Assembly (NCBI GenBank): GCA_907165065.1
Contig: OU015528.1
Location: 47,731,515-47,795,514 of the forward strand
Direction of reading: 5' to 3'
Source of the DNA: Caprimulgus europaeus
Lineage: Eukaryota > Chordata > Aves > Caprimulgiformes > Caprimulgidae
DNA: 64,000 nucleotides
Positions 21,501 to 36,500 of the stretch are shown here, in pieces. Every line of letters begins with the position of its first letter. The first letter of the stretch is position 1. The notes beneath the pieces are model-generated. The model saw only the letters and a program-made list of their open reading frames with translations. It did no database searches and had not been told where the DNA came from. Position numbers and translations under genes: made by a program.

Positions 21501-24500
21501 GCCGCTCCGTGCTGGCCTGCACTCATGTGGCAGATTCCTGGGAGAAGTGAGACGGAAGGGACTTGGCAGATGCTCTTCAGCAGTTTCCAGTGAGCTGCGG
21601 TTCTTAGAATTAATCTGGGATATGTAAAAAGCAGCTGCATTGTTAGTGTCAATGAAAGGAAATAATTCTGGAAATGGCAGGTTTGGTCCTGTTACACACT
21701 TGGAAAAGCATGTTATTTAAAAACAAGTGGTTTTTTAAAATACTTTAAATATACTTAAACTTCTCCTGCATGCTTCTCTAACAAAAAGTGAAAAATGGGA
21801 TTGGATGTGGACCATGCCAACATTTTTTTAAAAAAAAGAAAGTGGCTTAGATTTTGTTCTTAGTAAAAAGCTGGACTAATGTAATATAGTCATGACTGCA
21901 AGTTGAAAAAAATCTTCTCTGAAGTATGTCATTCCAGGTACTGATAACCTGATATACTTCGAGAGGCTTAAATATAAACTACTGAACACACAGCATGGAT
22001 TTCCCAAATACTTGAGAAATAAGGAAAGCTGAAGACTTTTTATCACATATGTCAGTAGTTAAAAGGTTAGTTCAAGTTGAATTTCTTGTTGATGACCAGA
22101 GCTGCAGGAACTTGTCACTCCGAAGTATTAGGAATAAGCTGATAGAAAAGTTATTTTAATTTGTTAATACTATTTTTCAACTCTAAAATTGATTAATTTT
22201 TTTAATTCTTATTTTTATATTTAATTTAAATAAGGTAGAGCCTGGTTTTGCCATCCCTGTTCTCTACAGGAGTCATCCTTGCAAATAGGACCATAACTTT
22301 TTTGAATACATAGTCATTTTCAAATTGAGTGAGATGTTAACAATTGATGCTTGTTACTCCACAAATTTTATTTATTTGTTTGTTTGTTTCTTTATTTCAG
22401 AATATAGCTGAAATGAGCAAAGATTGCCAAGTTTTCTTTAAAAGGCCTGGTTGTAAAGATCCCATTTTATCTTGAATCAGCTTATCTTGCTCAACTGGTT
22501 CATTTTCTGCCAGGTCAGTTCCCTACTCTGACTTGCCACGTGAGTGCTGGAGTCAGTGTGAAGAGGGTGGAGCAGGATCGTGACTTCTGACAGTAGTGCT
22601 GATGAAGCACAGGTCTGAGTGGCCCTGGAACAACATGACATCTTGAAACTGCCAAGATTTGACTGTTCCAAAGAAATGTGGTGGTGATTTTGTTTTTTTT
22701 AATAATTGCCACATCAAAATTAGGTTATAGCCTAGAAATATGAAAAACTAGCAAAGTTAATTAGATTCTTCTTAAGAGACAAGTAAATTTGTGCATGCTT
22801 CTGAGACTTACATGTTGTGATGTGTGGTTCTCTCAAGCATCCTAACAAATACTGTGCTATGTGACTAGCAGAAAAACCTTTGGCGCCTTTAGATACACAG
22901 AATCCTTATGTACAAAGTGCCAATCAGCACCTCTTTTGCTTCACCTGCTAGCTTTTTGAGCTGAACTGTTGTATTTGGAGTCTTTAACTCACTTCTTCAG
23001 CTGTTTAGTGAAGCAAAGCACTTTTCTAAGTCACCTTCTTCTGCCACTGAAACTTAAAATATCCTTTATGCATTGGTTCCCATTGTAATCAGTTTTTCTG
23101 CTTTACACTAGCCACTTCAGTTGTCCTTAGTAGTGGTTACTAATGCATGACTTTTCTGCCCTTGTTTGGGAGGAGTTGAAGTGACACTCCTGTGCTTAAA
23201 GTCATCTTGTGTTTGATGACAACCTTTATATGGTAACAGAGGTGTAATCTAGAACTTCTAACTCAGTTGTTAATGTCTTTGTTTCCCTATGGGATTATTG
23301 AAGAGTTCTCTGTGTGCTTTAGGGTGGGTGGTGGGTTGAGGTTGGTATTTTCAGGGTACATAGATTTTGTTTTCCACTTTGCTTTACACTTGTAGGTGGA
23401 AGGTAGCATGTGCTTTTCAAGTCAGTTTCAATACGCCCTTGTTCATTACTGGAGGAATGATAGCTATTTGTGTAACTTCAGGCCGAGAGCCTGAGGTTAG
23501 GGAGCCAAGAGCATCCTCTGAGAACTCTTCTTTCAAATACGCATCAGCAGGAAAGTAAGGGCAGAAAAAATATCTTTTATACTTGAATTTCTACAAAATC
23601 TACCCAAGATGTTGAATTTATGTCACCTCAGAAATCTGAAAGTGGTAGCAACTCGTAAAGTTCATGAAAAGATTCTTCATTTGTCAGTCAGGAGTGATCA
23701 GAAGGCTTTAAGAGCAATGAGCATGTTTAATGAATTGTGTGTATTTGTTGGCTTTGTTATGAAGTTCTGGTACTTTAGCCCTTAAAAATGAGGGGAACAG
23801 TGAAGGACTTGAGGTATTTGTCTCCTGGATTTGCGACACCATATGAAATAGCGTTTATGAAGAAGCAAATGGGCATATTCACACCTCATAGAAAATAATT
23901 CCTATATTTGTTCCACTTCTAATGCGTTACCTAAAAAATTGTTTCATTCACAAATACTAATTCAGTCATAGTGTAAACTAGAAGCCGCCTTGCTCAGAGA
24001 CCTGTTATTCCAAAGGTGTTATGGTAAAGATGCATCCAGTGTTAGTGACGAGAATATCAGAATTAGCTGCCCATTCAGTGTGTAGGAGGAGCAGGATCTT
24101 CTGTGACTGCATAAGCCTCAATTAAATAATGATGCTGAATACTTGTTATACAGGGCTTGGTTTGCTGATGAAATTTGATACACAGTCTTTAACCTGATAT
24201 TCCACCCAGTTAGTGGCTAGCTCTTCATGAGTAAAGCTTTCAGAGTCCCTTGCTAGCATGTTGAGACTCATGCTTCAAAAATTTGAGTGGAAAGCTAACT
24301 GGTATTGGTTAATGCAGCTCAATGCAGGAGGTCAACGGCATGAAAATGGATAGTGCTGTCTTGGCATGGATTGCATCACTAGTTTGTGATTGGAAGTTAC
24401 AGTTGGATTATAAATTATAATTCTCATCAATGCACTGGGATTGTTGTTAGTAGTATATTAGGATACATCAGAACAGTAAGAGATGCTGGATCAAATAAAT

Positions 24501-27500
24501 CATTGTTATAAGCATGTTACAATGCTAAGCATTGTTGATACATAAGTGTTTGTTCTGCTGCATTGTGATTAAAATACATTGAACAGGAATGACATTGTTG
24601 AGGCTTGTGAATAGGTTAGACTTGGGAGTTCAAAGTTAATTGAATGGTCTGAGTGCACATTGTAAGCTTAATCTCTGGATGTTCCTTAATCAGCAGTATG
24701 CATTGGCCTTGAATATTGATGTGCTTTTGTAGTCAGCATGTTTAATACAAACTAGAAAACATCCTATAGAAAGTTTACATTACTGCCATCATCTCTTTAA
24801 TACATGTGTCCCTAATATTCAGTTTCCTTATGCTTATAAAGGGCCATGAGATGTGCAAGTATATAAATTTCCTTGATGTTTGGCTTTTTTTCTTGAATCT
24901 TTTCAGTTCTGTTTCAAAGTTCTCCATTCATCTGGAAAATAATCTCTTATAGAAATGTGGTTTGGGCCAGGTACTTTAAGTAAAACTAAAGCTGCTGCTG
25001 CTGCTTGAGGAAAATGTAATTTATTTTTTCTGTATCTCCATAAAAAATTTTATAAATCATATGATTTTTTTTTAATGGAGAAAATCTAATTTGAAACACA
25101 AGGATGGTTTATAGTAATAGATGGTGACTCCTGTAATGCTCTAGTAAATTACTTTGATTTCTTTAATGAGCAAGAGTCCTAAAGATCAAATAGTTGAATA
25201 CTTACTCTGCTATTCTTCAGAGGCAGGGTTAAATAAGTTGCTATTCTGAGCTAATTTAATTATTTACCTATTAAAAAAGAACTTGTAGTAAGATCTGAAA
25301 TATCATTGTTAGTGTCCCTTTTATAAACGTTTCAGGATACTTCTAAAATTTAGGTGACTGCAGCTACTTGGTACCTAGATGCATTATTTTCTTCTTACAG
25401 AATATATAAAGCCTTTTTTAAGTACTCACAAACATTGCTTAGCATTCACTTGATTGATTGACTGTACAAAGAGTGTATCGACCTAAGTACAGTTTGACAA
25501 AAAGATGTAGTGTCTTGCTTATGTGACATACATCTGAAGTCCTTGGCTTAAGAACACATCTGTTCATGTTGTTTTAATTTTTAGAGGCATCTGCAAAAGT
25601 CTTTTTTGCTATAGGCTGAATGTCAGGTGTATGATGGATCTGTAGATTTTATTCTGCCCTTCACCTCAGCAACCCATGTAGACCCCAGGTCATCACCTAC
25701 TCAAGGTGATTCATCTGCAGCAGAATGCATCTGCTGTCTTTGCCAATAGGTCTGCACTATTTAGTGGTATTTGGTCTCACAAAATTCATGAAGAAATAAA
25801 ATAATTTTCTTCTGAGGCTATCAGACTCTGGAATTTGCTGCCAGAGTGACACAGAATTCAATCATTGTTAGGGCACAGTGTGTGACCTTTTCTTTTTGAT
25901 GAACCTTTCCTTCTGAAACAGCATAGATTAAAAATAAATGCAAGTGTATGAAACTGCTTTTCATAGGAAGGAAAAGGTAAATACCTGAACATTCTGTGTA
26001 TTGAAGGCTTTGTGAAAGTCTCATATATACTAGCCCAAAGGCATAGTGCAGAAGGAATAAATGTTTAAAAAGTAAATGAGGAACCTGTTCCTGAAGCTGT
26101 CATTGGTCAGTTTCTGCTACCTTTTTAATGGTTTTTCCTTTTTCCTGTGTTGTCTTATCTCAATTTGGTAATGGTGATTGTCATGCTAGCCACTTAGATT
26201 AAAAAGACTGTATTGCAGCTGTAGCACCAATCCCTCGTGGTAGAGGTGTGAAGAAAGCTGCATCTAGATGTTGAGGTAGCGTCTGTGAAAATACTACTTG
26301 CCAACTTTACCTAAGGGATCATGAGTCTTTCAGCAGTTTTCTGGTTTTGATAACTCTTTGATTCCTGATAGGTTAGTGCTCTTAGGCCATGAGCTGTATT
26401 TTTTAAAATATTTTTATTGATTTTGTTCATGTGTCTTTATATAGAAGAATCTTTACAGTCAACATGTATTTCTAGATGCTGTGTTAAAATTGCTGGCAGA
26501 GTTTATTATTCTATACAAACTGAACAATCTGGCCCCTTGTTTTATTTATAAAGGTTCAATGTATCTTTGCCTGCCTACATCAATCTGCAAGGGAGTGTCA
26601 GAAAGGCCCCGCATTCGCCGAGCCGTGAGTTATCAATAACTTTTCAGATGTGTTAATGAATGTGGAACAAACGCAGTTGTGTGTTTAAAAAAAAATAAAT
26701 GGATCCACCTCCTAAAAAGCAAAAAAACCCAACAAACCAAAAAAAAACCCCCTCAAAATTCTTTACTGTAGTAGCAGGCATGATTATAGAGGAATTGATC
26801 TAATTTTATTAGTAGTAAGTATAACTAAGCAGTAAGGTCACCCTCTAGAAAACCTATTGTTGAACTGCTTTGAAGCTGTCTTTACCCTGTGGATTACAGG
26901 TTTTAACTGTTGGGTCCTGCAGGCAAACTAAGCACGTGGTGGTTTTGGAAATTGTCGTTTGCTTAATAATCTGAAACTTGGCCCATCTGAAAATGTTATG
27001 TATTAGCATTATATGCACAGAACCAGTATTTAAAAAGCTGGTTACATAATAGTGAGAAAGACTTGACTGATAAGATACGGGGTTTTTATTCCCCCCTGTT
27101 GTAGTTACTTCAGTAATGAATTTGGCTTCTTGCATTGTTTACTAGATTCAAAATCCTCAGTTTCAGGTCATGAAGGCCTAAAAACCCTTAATACCTCCAG
27201 AATGTATCTGCACTCTTTAAAATACTTGATGAAATGTAAAAGGCTGCTGTCTGAACTCACTGTATGTCTCTTCTTTTCATCGCCAGCAGTGCTCCTTGCT
27301 TCAGTAATTCACCATTAGGTTTTCAATGATTAGAGATTTCAAGAAATTATGTTTTTAAAAATCAATAAATAGATAGAACCTGAGATTAAGGTGTTTTATC
27401 ATGCCTGTGACTTAACAAGAGAGCTGTAGCAGTGGTCTCTCTTCCAAATTGCAAATAGTGACAATTATGTTATGACTTGAAGGAAAGCATATTCCCACCC

Positions 27501-30500
27501 TCATCCCCAAAATACCAGCTGGTTACTTTGTTATGAGACTTTAGGTCTTGCTGCAGGATGGGGTTATTTGAACTTAAAATTGGACCTCAGTGTGTGGGCA
27601 GGTTGATGCTTCTACTGATGCAGGAACTACACCCTGCCATGATGAAAATATAATTAAGATGTTCCCAGCCCAAAAAACAGCATGTAGAAAAAAAAAATAT
27701 GACTTACAATATGGGGATGTGCAAGGATCTGTAAAATAATTGTGCATATAGGCTATGTCCATATGTTTAACTGACTTTTTTTCAGGTTTGTAAGCACTTA
27801 AAATCATTCTTCTGCCAACTCTTTATGCTACTCCCATCAGAAGTAAGAGGGTGCATTGCATCCAAGAGCAAAATCATAGAATGAGTATCAGGTGGGATTT
27901 GGTGAAAACTCAATGTATATATTTTTGTGTTTGAGGCTGCTTTTATGTGCTAATTCTTGCATAAAAATACATCACTATTTCATGCAAAATCTGAATAGAA
28001 CATTATCTATCTCATTTAACAAATGCTGTTGTAGCAAAGTGTTTTTAAGCTAATGCTGTCTTTCTGGTTTCAAGCACTTTTCACGCTGCATTTTTGAAGG
28101 GGAAGTGTGAGAGCATTTTAAAACAGCATTTTAGAGCATTAATACATGTATTTCTGGTTTTGGTGCTATTTGGCAAAGAAACATACAGTGTTATAAGTTC
28201 CAGTTTCCATAGGGCTTCACTGTGACAGGGCAGTGTTAGTGCTTTGCATGTAACCTGCAGAAGATGCCTGGCTTCCCTAGATTTCTAACCTGGAATGTGC
28301 TGGTTTCTGTATTGCAGGCGACACGACCCGTCAGCGAATCAAATTCAGTGATGACAGAGTGTGCAAGAGCCACCTTCTCAACTGCTGCCCTCACGACGTG
28401 CTCTCTGGAACTGTATGTAGCTAAAACTTGTGTTTTATGTAGATAAGAGTGGAGAAATTAAATTACATTTGTTCTTTGTAGTATCTCTTTTAACTTCACA
28501 TTTTTCAGGAAGTATCTATTTAGTGCTGTCTGGTGGTTCCAAAGAACTTTTATAAACAACTGATTTATGGGTTATCAAAGTTTTGATGCATCTTTGTGTT
28601 CAAGATCTGTAGGTAACAAAGATTGAGTGACTCTTTTTTAAACTGAAATCCAGAATCCTATGCTTCTGAAAGAATATGTTCCTTGGGGACATTTTATGAG
28701 GTTAAATCTCTTCATTGAGTAGATTATCAGTAGAATACTGGACATGAATTGCCATCTTTTTTGTGTTACAAGATAGTCTGTGCAATTCTTGTGAACTGTA
28801 TATTACTGGTCCTGTATGCAAAGTGCAGATTTTTATGCTAAATCAGATTTTTATGCTAAAATCAAATCCACCCACTCTTTCAAAAGCACTCAGGGAGAAC
28901 ATTCACAGATAACACAAGACAAACAAAATGACTCATGTCAGTAGGCTCTGTTAATTTATTGTGTTCTTTTCCTTAATGGCCAAATACCCAAAACTCTGCC
29001 AAGAAATTGATTTCCCTTGACAATAAAATCATGTTCCCCAGGTTGCAGTGTGTTTTGGCAAAAGTGTTGCATGTATGCTTTTTTTAGAAGATTGGAGACT
29101 TTCTCTTTGTTGTCTAGATTTCTGCATGTGTTATCACTTCTCTTGTTAGATGAAGTGTGTTCTTATTTTTAAGAATACTTCATAAAGTCTTTTGTTATTT
29201 CTAGACTTTTCTGGAACACTTGCAGTATGTATTTTCCTCAAGTTTCTTTGATCAGAATTATCTTTGGGTTAACATTAGGAACACTTCAGGAAAAAAGCAT
29301 CCCTACAGCTTAGTAAAGTTTTGAATTTTACTAGGAAAGTTCCATTGTCTAGATTGGCAACAATGCACAGCGTCCTAATTTTTTTACTTTTCCTTCACAT
29401 TTCTCTGTGTCTTGCTTCCTTGGAGTAGTTTGTATTTAAAGGAACTATAAAGTTGTCTTTAAAGGAACTCTAAATGTTTGACTTAAGCTTGTAAAGCCAT
29501 AAGAATTAGCTGTATTTTGAAATTTATTTTTTACTTCTGGCTGCTGCTGCCAAAAGAACAGTTCATTCTATATCAGTTACTGTCATCTTCTGCTTTTCTG
29601 GATAGACTTGTCTGGTTATGTGTTAAAGAGCTTCAGTTGTTACATACTTCAGTCAGGGGATCTTGGTTCCATTCCTGTTTTATTTGATTTCATTTTATTT
29701 AGGGATGTGTTTTTTGTGCTACTAGGTTACTTGGTTTTGTAGACTTTAAAATTCTGAGTCATCTAGTCAGAGTTGTCTCAGTGCCTGTGGGAGATGACAA
29801 GTCACTTTGAGGAGAGACAGGGAGAGTGTGGGTTTAGAAGTTTTTGTGGTTTGCTTCTAAGGGAAATGGGAATAACGGGCTACGTGGAAGAAGACACGGG
29901 AAGAACAGTGAATCCCAAAGGCAAAAATGTAAACAAAGATAAAAATTATGGCATCCTCTTTCAGTTTATTGAATTATAATTCCAAATCTATTGTGCTCTG
30001 TGATTATCTTTTTATTTGAAATGAGTTTTGAAGTTTGTGTGAGGCACATAGTAAACTAATTGGTAAGATCACAGAAATGACTTTGTGTTCAGGGTTGTAG
30101 AACACTGTTCAGAATCTGCTTTTGACAATGCCTTTCACAAAAGCTCTTTTATTTTTAACTGACTTTTAAAAAATGTTTTGGTGCTCTGCTTTTTCATAAT
30201 GATCACTTGGGCACTGATTCACATGCATGAGTCAGTAGTTTAAGAGTTTGCTCATTCATTTCAAGTTGAGAATTTTAGAATGAGAGATTAGTAAGACTTT
30301 GTAAACCCTGGCTACTGGGACACAGTGATTAATTTACCACTTAAAGTTAGCAATCTGTATTTAAAACTTTCTGTCTTAAAGGATTAACGCTCTTACTTTA
30401 GCTTTTTTTTATCCTTAATAGTTGCTAATGATCAGGCTTTTGGTTCCATCCTACCCCCTCTTGAGTTCTTGAGTTATTTTTCATCACCATTACAAAAAAG

Positions 30501-33500
30501 TTTGTTTATATTTGTTATGAGATTAGGACTGAAGCTACATACATAGGAGTCAGATTACTCCCCTACAATGATACAAACCTATTAAGCAACATTCTGCTCT
30601 GTGCTGTCTTCAGCAGATTTTACAAGATGTGTAAGAATGTGTTTTCTCTGTCTTTGTACATTTCTGAATGAATAACTGAGTACTAATGAAAATTACAAGG
30701 TGGGAAGTTTTAAAGCAAATACCTTTAATAAGGTTAAAAGTAGCAATGTCCTGAATATTTATAGTAACCCGCTAGCTATCTTTGAAGAGCCCAAGCAGTT
30801 CAGCACACCTGCAGGAATCTAGCTTTCTTATTAGCTTGATTGTGCTTCCCTGTTAAAAAAAAGTCACCAATACTGTATGTAGTCTCACAAACCATGGCTG
30901 AGAAACTCCTTTTTGCTCAGTGGATTAACTTGTCTGTATTTATGTCTATTTGTTGAGGAACATTGCTTCTTGCGTTGTATTTATACAGACCTCTGTCAGC
31001 TCAGTCCTGCAGTTAAGCATATCTTTAGGTGCTCGTGAATTTATTGCACTCAGCTCTTCAGGACTCTTGCTGACTAAAACCATAGTGATTGAGACCTTGG
31101 TTTAGCAATATACTTTAATATGTGATTAACATTAAGCTTATTAGGGGTGGAATTCAGCTCCAGATTAAGACATCTAAATTTAGGTTTCAGATGGAAAGCT
31201 AGGCATCAAAGCTTGCACTGGAGTCAGAAGGGACCTAGGCAGTGGAGCCTAGAGAAAGGTTCAGTTCACCTGCTGCTGGATATCTTTCTCAAGGTGGGCT
31301 GAATCACTAACTGTACTGTCTACGTCTCCTTTTACAGTGAAAGAGAAGTTTGGATAGTTCATGCATCTGCAGATAGGTGTTAGTAAGGTATTTTAATCTG
31401 AAGTTGATTTCTTTGCCAGTAGACCCATTTGGTCCAGTGGAACTATTTCCGTGCTTAAAATTTGTGTGTGCCAATGTGATTGTTTGCTGTAGTGTTACAA
31501 AAAGCAGGCATTTTGCTTGAGGGTGTCAGCTTTTCAGTTCAGGACTGATTTGATCAAGTGAACTGCTTCGGCTTTAAATCAAATTAAATTAGGTTTACAT
31601 AAGATACCTCAATTTGTAGCCTTCAACCCAGTGGTGATGAATTGAAAAGTGCTCGGTTGTCCCAACAAGTGATCATGTCAGTTTCTTGAAACTATTCTTA
31701 ATTTTTTTGGCCAGTGGCAGGAAGTTGAACTGATGCTACTGTATTCCGTTTTAATGGGTTTCATTTATCTAGGTGAAGGGGGTTTTTGTTTCTCTCTGTA
31801 TGATTGTCTAAGTTCAATGCTGATACATTATATAGCCAGGCCTTAAGACTACATACTATGTAAGACTGAAGTATCTCATTTAAAAATAAGACTGCTGCTA
31901 GCTTTGTCTTTCAGTGAGGATATATTCTAAGGACTTGCAAGTCTTCAGAAGTGAGAGTACGGTTGAAGGGGGAAATGTCTTTAAAGAAGTATTATACTTC
32001 TGATGATACTTGGAATTTTCCATGATTGCTCAGGTCTTTAATAACTTAATTTCTGCCTCTCTTTAGCTCAGCATTTCTTTCCTGCTAGTTCAGTCCTACA
32101 AAAAAGTTAACCCTGTTAGTGGAGTCTTAAATCACACGTTATTATATCATCCCAAAGGCTCCCCTCCTGAACATGTGTTGCCTACAAGAAAGGATGGGCT
32201 TCATCGCAAGTCTAGAAATCTGTCAGAGACAAAATTGTTAGTGCAGGTGAAAAGTGAGTTCCATAATAAGGCAGATCTCGGCAGAGAATCTATCTACAGC
32301 TTCTTTTTATCTGTAGAAAGGGTGTTCTCATACAGACACCAGTAGTTGCCTTGACAATTTCACAGAATCACAGAATGTCAGGGATTGGAAGGGACCTCAA
32401 AAGATCAACTAATCCAATCCCCCTGCCAGAGCAGGAACACCTGAATGAGATCACACAGGGAGGCGTCCAGGCGGGTCTGGAATGTCTCCAGAGAAGGAGA
32501 CTCCACAACCTCCCTGGGCAGCCTGTTCCAGGGCTCTGTTACTCTCACAGTAAAGAAGTTCCTCCTCAAATCCAACCTCCATCCTCCTGACACTCACCCT
32601 TTATATATTTATAAATATTAATAAGGTCACCCCTGAGTCTCCTCCAAGCTAAAGAGGCCCAGCTCCCTCAGCCTTTCCTCATAAGGGAGATGTTCCACTC
32701 CCTTAATCATTTTGGTGGCTCTTCGCTGGACTCTCTCAAGCAGCTCCCTGTCCTTCTTGAACTGTGGGGCCCAGAACTGGACACAATATTCAAGATGCAG
32801 CCTCACCAGGGCAGAGTAGAGGGGAAGGAGAACCTCTCTTGACCTGCTGGCCACAGCCCTTCTAATTCACCCCAGGATGCCATTGGCCTTCCTGGCCACA
32901 AGGGCACAGTGCTGGCTCATGGTCATCCTGCTGTCCACCAGGACTCCCAGATCCCTTTCCCCTTCACTGCTCTCTAGGAGATCATTCCCCAACCTGTACT
33001 GGAACCTGGGGTTGTTCCTGCCTACACTTGCCCTTATTATATTTCATTAAGTTTATCCCTGCCCAGCTCTCCAGCCTGTCCAGGTCTCTCTGGATGGCAG
33101 CACAGCCCGCTGGCGTGTCAGCCACTCTTTCCCAGCTTGGTATCATCAGCGAACTTGCTGACAGTGCATTCAATTCCCTCATCCAGGTCATTTATGAATA
33201 TATTGTGAGAGAGATATATATAAAAATATATAATGTGTTAGAGAGAGAGAGAGATCTGGTTCCTACAATCTAAATTTTTCAATCATGTCAGATCTTCCTA
33301 AGCAAACAAAAAAACCTTCTCTTGTTGAATTCTCTACATAAACACTGCCCAGCACACCTTCTTTCAAAACTTATCAAAGGTGCATGCTGATGCTAGAAGT
33401 ATTGCTAGTTTGTGCTGCTATGTCACACTTGGCTCAACAGCAGCCGTCTGTATTTTAAGTAGCTTTGGCTTTTCTGTGCTCTTTTTGCACTCCATATAGA

Positions 33501-36500
33501 TTACAGTCAGTAATCCAATAATAATTTGATGTCAAGGGAATGTGTAGTAGTACCAAAAATGTGCCAAAATGGGGATTTTGCTGTAGGTAGCTCAGGATTG
33601 GGGGGGAGGGGGAAGAAGCCTCCTTAATTTCATATTCCAGAAGCAGCATCACATCAGAGTTCAGTCTCAAGTTTAGTTATTAATGTCTGCTACTCTGAGT
33701 GTATATGTATTTCACATGCAAGTCTTTTTTTTTTTTTTTTTCCTTAGTACCTGATTTAATTGAAGCAGAGCTATGAATTGTTGTTAAACTAAATGTATGT
33801 AATCCATCCAAAGGCATTCTACACACTTTGTGGACGGGATGATTACTAAATCACTTCAATATGAGGTTGTTTGGGATGAAAAAGCAGTTGCCTGAACCTC
33901 AGCTCTGGGAAATCACGTAGCTTTAATTGCCAGTTTGACACTGAGAAAGAAAGTATTACAGAAGATGGTTAGCAAGTTGACAGTAGAAGGCACTATTTTC
34001 TTAAGCAGAGCTGAGCAATAGCAAAAGGACTCCTGATATCCTGCTTCGCATGTGGTTGCGTAGACTGTCTTCAAGAGTAATCTTCAGCAGTACCTTTCAC
34101 CTGTAACAAAGAGTCTCCAAATATGTAGGGTTTGTTCTGGTTCTAATCTTCAGTATAAGTGCAGTAACTGCAAACAGCCTCATAGCATGGCTGCATATAT
34201 TCAGTAAACTAGTCTAGCCTGGGGGCTTGGATGTTACAGAATCACAGCATGTCAGGGATTGGAAGGGACCTTGAAAGATCATCGAGTCCAACCCCCCTGC
34301 CGGAGCAGGAACACCTAAATGAGATCATACAGGAAAGTGTCCAGGCGGGTCTTGAGTGTCTCCAGAGAAGGAGACTCCACAACCTCCCTGGGCAGCCTGT
34401 TCCAGTGCTCTGTTACTCTCACAGTAAAGAAGTTCCTCCTCAAATTTAAGCGGAAATTTGCACCTTTCTTTATTTGCTTTACTTATCAGGACTCCTCTGT
34501 AAATCACTTTAAGTAGTGTAAGTCTGCTGAAAGTCAGTATAACAGTGAAAAACAGTTTATGTGCATTCTTTTTAAGCCTTCATTAGCAGCTCTGTGTCTG
34601 AACACTAGTCTCCCTCATAGCCATCTTCTGTTTCAAATGTGATTGATCTTCAAATATCTGACTGTACCAGTGCTTGTTCTTTGCCTCTAGGGGAGGACAT
34701 GTCTTGGCATCAAATTGCAAGGTGGACATGTAGAAAATGAAAATAATATATCTTACTGTATCTTCTGTCCATTTCCATCTGCTGTCCAACTTTGCAGCTC
34801 GCTATATGAGCCAAATTAGGATATGAGCTGCTCTGTGCTTACTAAGGTTCTCAGCAATCCTGATCCAGCATAGACTTTTGACAAGATAAATTGTTTTTAA
34901 CTAATGTTGCATAACTTAACTAGCAAAAGTGCTTTTTAGCCTGATTTTGCATGTAATATGCAAACTGGTTTAAGAGTGTTAAATAGTGGTTTTTGTATGT
35001 TTCTCTACATTGAGGTTTGCTAATAGAACTTTTAAGAAAGACATTTAGCAGTAATATTTCTGCTAAGGTGCTTTCAAGGGATTAGCCAAGACTAGTATAG
35101 GCTGTGTTAAAGAGCAGTTCCAACAATAGAATTTCTTTAACAACAAAGCTAATGAAAAAGAAGCCTTTTGTACTTGCTTGTTCTCACTCCCTGTCTGTTA
35201 AGGTACATATTTATAAGGCTGTACTCTGTTGGATCAAAGAGGGCAAGGGGAGCCAAAATTTCCTGTCTTCTGATTGAGACACCTAACAAAAAAAAATCCT
35301 CAAACACCCTCCTCAACCCCCAGAATTGCTGCTGAAATTACTGAATTGTTTCTGAAGTAGCATCTTGATACTGTAAGAGATCCTACCTGCTCGAGACCCT
35401 CTCTTACATATTGTCAGCACATCTGTTTGTGTGGCTGCCTGACAAGTTGGGCAGAGGTACAGTGATGAAAAATTGCCTCTGTTTTTGGTTTGCTAGGATT
35501 TGTTTTATCCAGTCAGTACCCAGATTGTGTTCAACTGCACGGGCAGATATTCCACCATGGAGTGGCACAGCACAGTGATAAAGGGTGGACAGAAATTTCC
35601 AGTAAGGTGAATCATATAATCAAGTGCAGCCATGAACATAACACTGCCAAATCCACCTCTAAACCATGTCCCTAAGTACCTCATCTACCTGTCTTTTAAA
35701 TACCACCAGGGAAGGTGGCTCCACCCCCTCCTTGGGCAGCCTGTTCCAATGTTTGACTACCGTTTTGGTGCAGTTTTTCCTAATATCCAATCTAAACCTC
35801 CCCTGGTGCAACTTGAGGCATCTCCTCGCTCTGTCACCCGTTACCTGAGAGAAGAGACTGACTCCTACCTCTCTACACCCTCCTTTCAGGTAGCTGTAGA
35901 GAGCAGTAAGGTCTCTCCTCAGCCTCCTCTTCTCCAGGCTAAACAACCCCAGCTCCCTCAGCCACTCCTTGTAAGACTTGTTCTCCAGGCCCTTCACCTA
36001 CTTCATGAAAAGAAATGGGAAGATGTACTGTCTTGAGGAGGGCAGATCCAACCTGAATAGAGGGAAAAGAAGCGTAAAACACTTGTAAAATGAACAGAAT
36101 TCATATGGTGGTAGAGCACAATGGAAGTTTGTTTCACGCATTTATTCCAAGTTTATGTAGATTGCGTATTAAACCAGCATTTTTCTAATGCGGTGGTGGA
36201 TGTGTTTCAGGCTTTTTGTCATTGTATTCAGATCTGTTAAAGTGTGTCACTAGCCTTATCCATGCATTTAGAACTGGAGCGCTTCACTTAAAACAGGGTT
36301 GGCCTTCAGTTTTAGCTTAACCTTAAATATCTCATCAGTGCAAGTGATGAATCAGCATAAAGACAAGCTTTTCACAATTTTAGGAGGATGGTTAAGTATC
36401 TAATTTTCAGATAATTGAAAAACGTTCTTTCCTATTGCATTCGTAGCACTGAAGCACTTCCCTGAAAGACTGCTGCAGTTTAGATAATGCAGTCAGCATC

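Larger units (their letters stand above)
18513..28317 (+). other. LUC7L2: LUC7L2 intron 1
   Basis: A 9.8 kb intron, GTAAGT to ATTGCAG. The first 450 bases are still CpG island, with a G-run cluster at 18530-18553 and a (GGCC)4 repeat at 18595-18610. The remainder is AT-rich. A G/T-rich tract lies at 20686-20742, a TTTA/TTTG short repeat at 22365-22400, an A-rich tract at 26685-26756, and a GC-richer patch without a convincing gene at 21225-21600. No CR1 copy is obvious here. Confidence 0.8.

Noticed and set aside
28264-28446. 60-codon frame across LUC7L2 exon 2
   Set aside because: Shadow in the wrong phase; it is the frame that a direct FMC1-to-LUC7L2 exon join would use, and it stops soon after.
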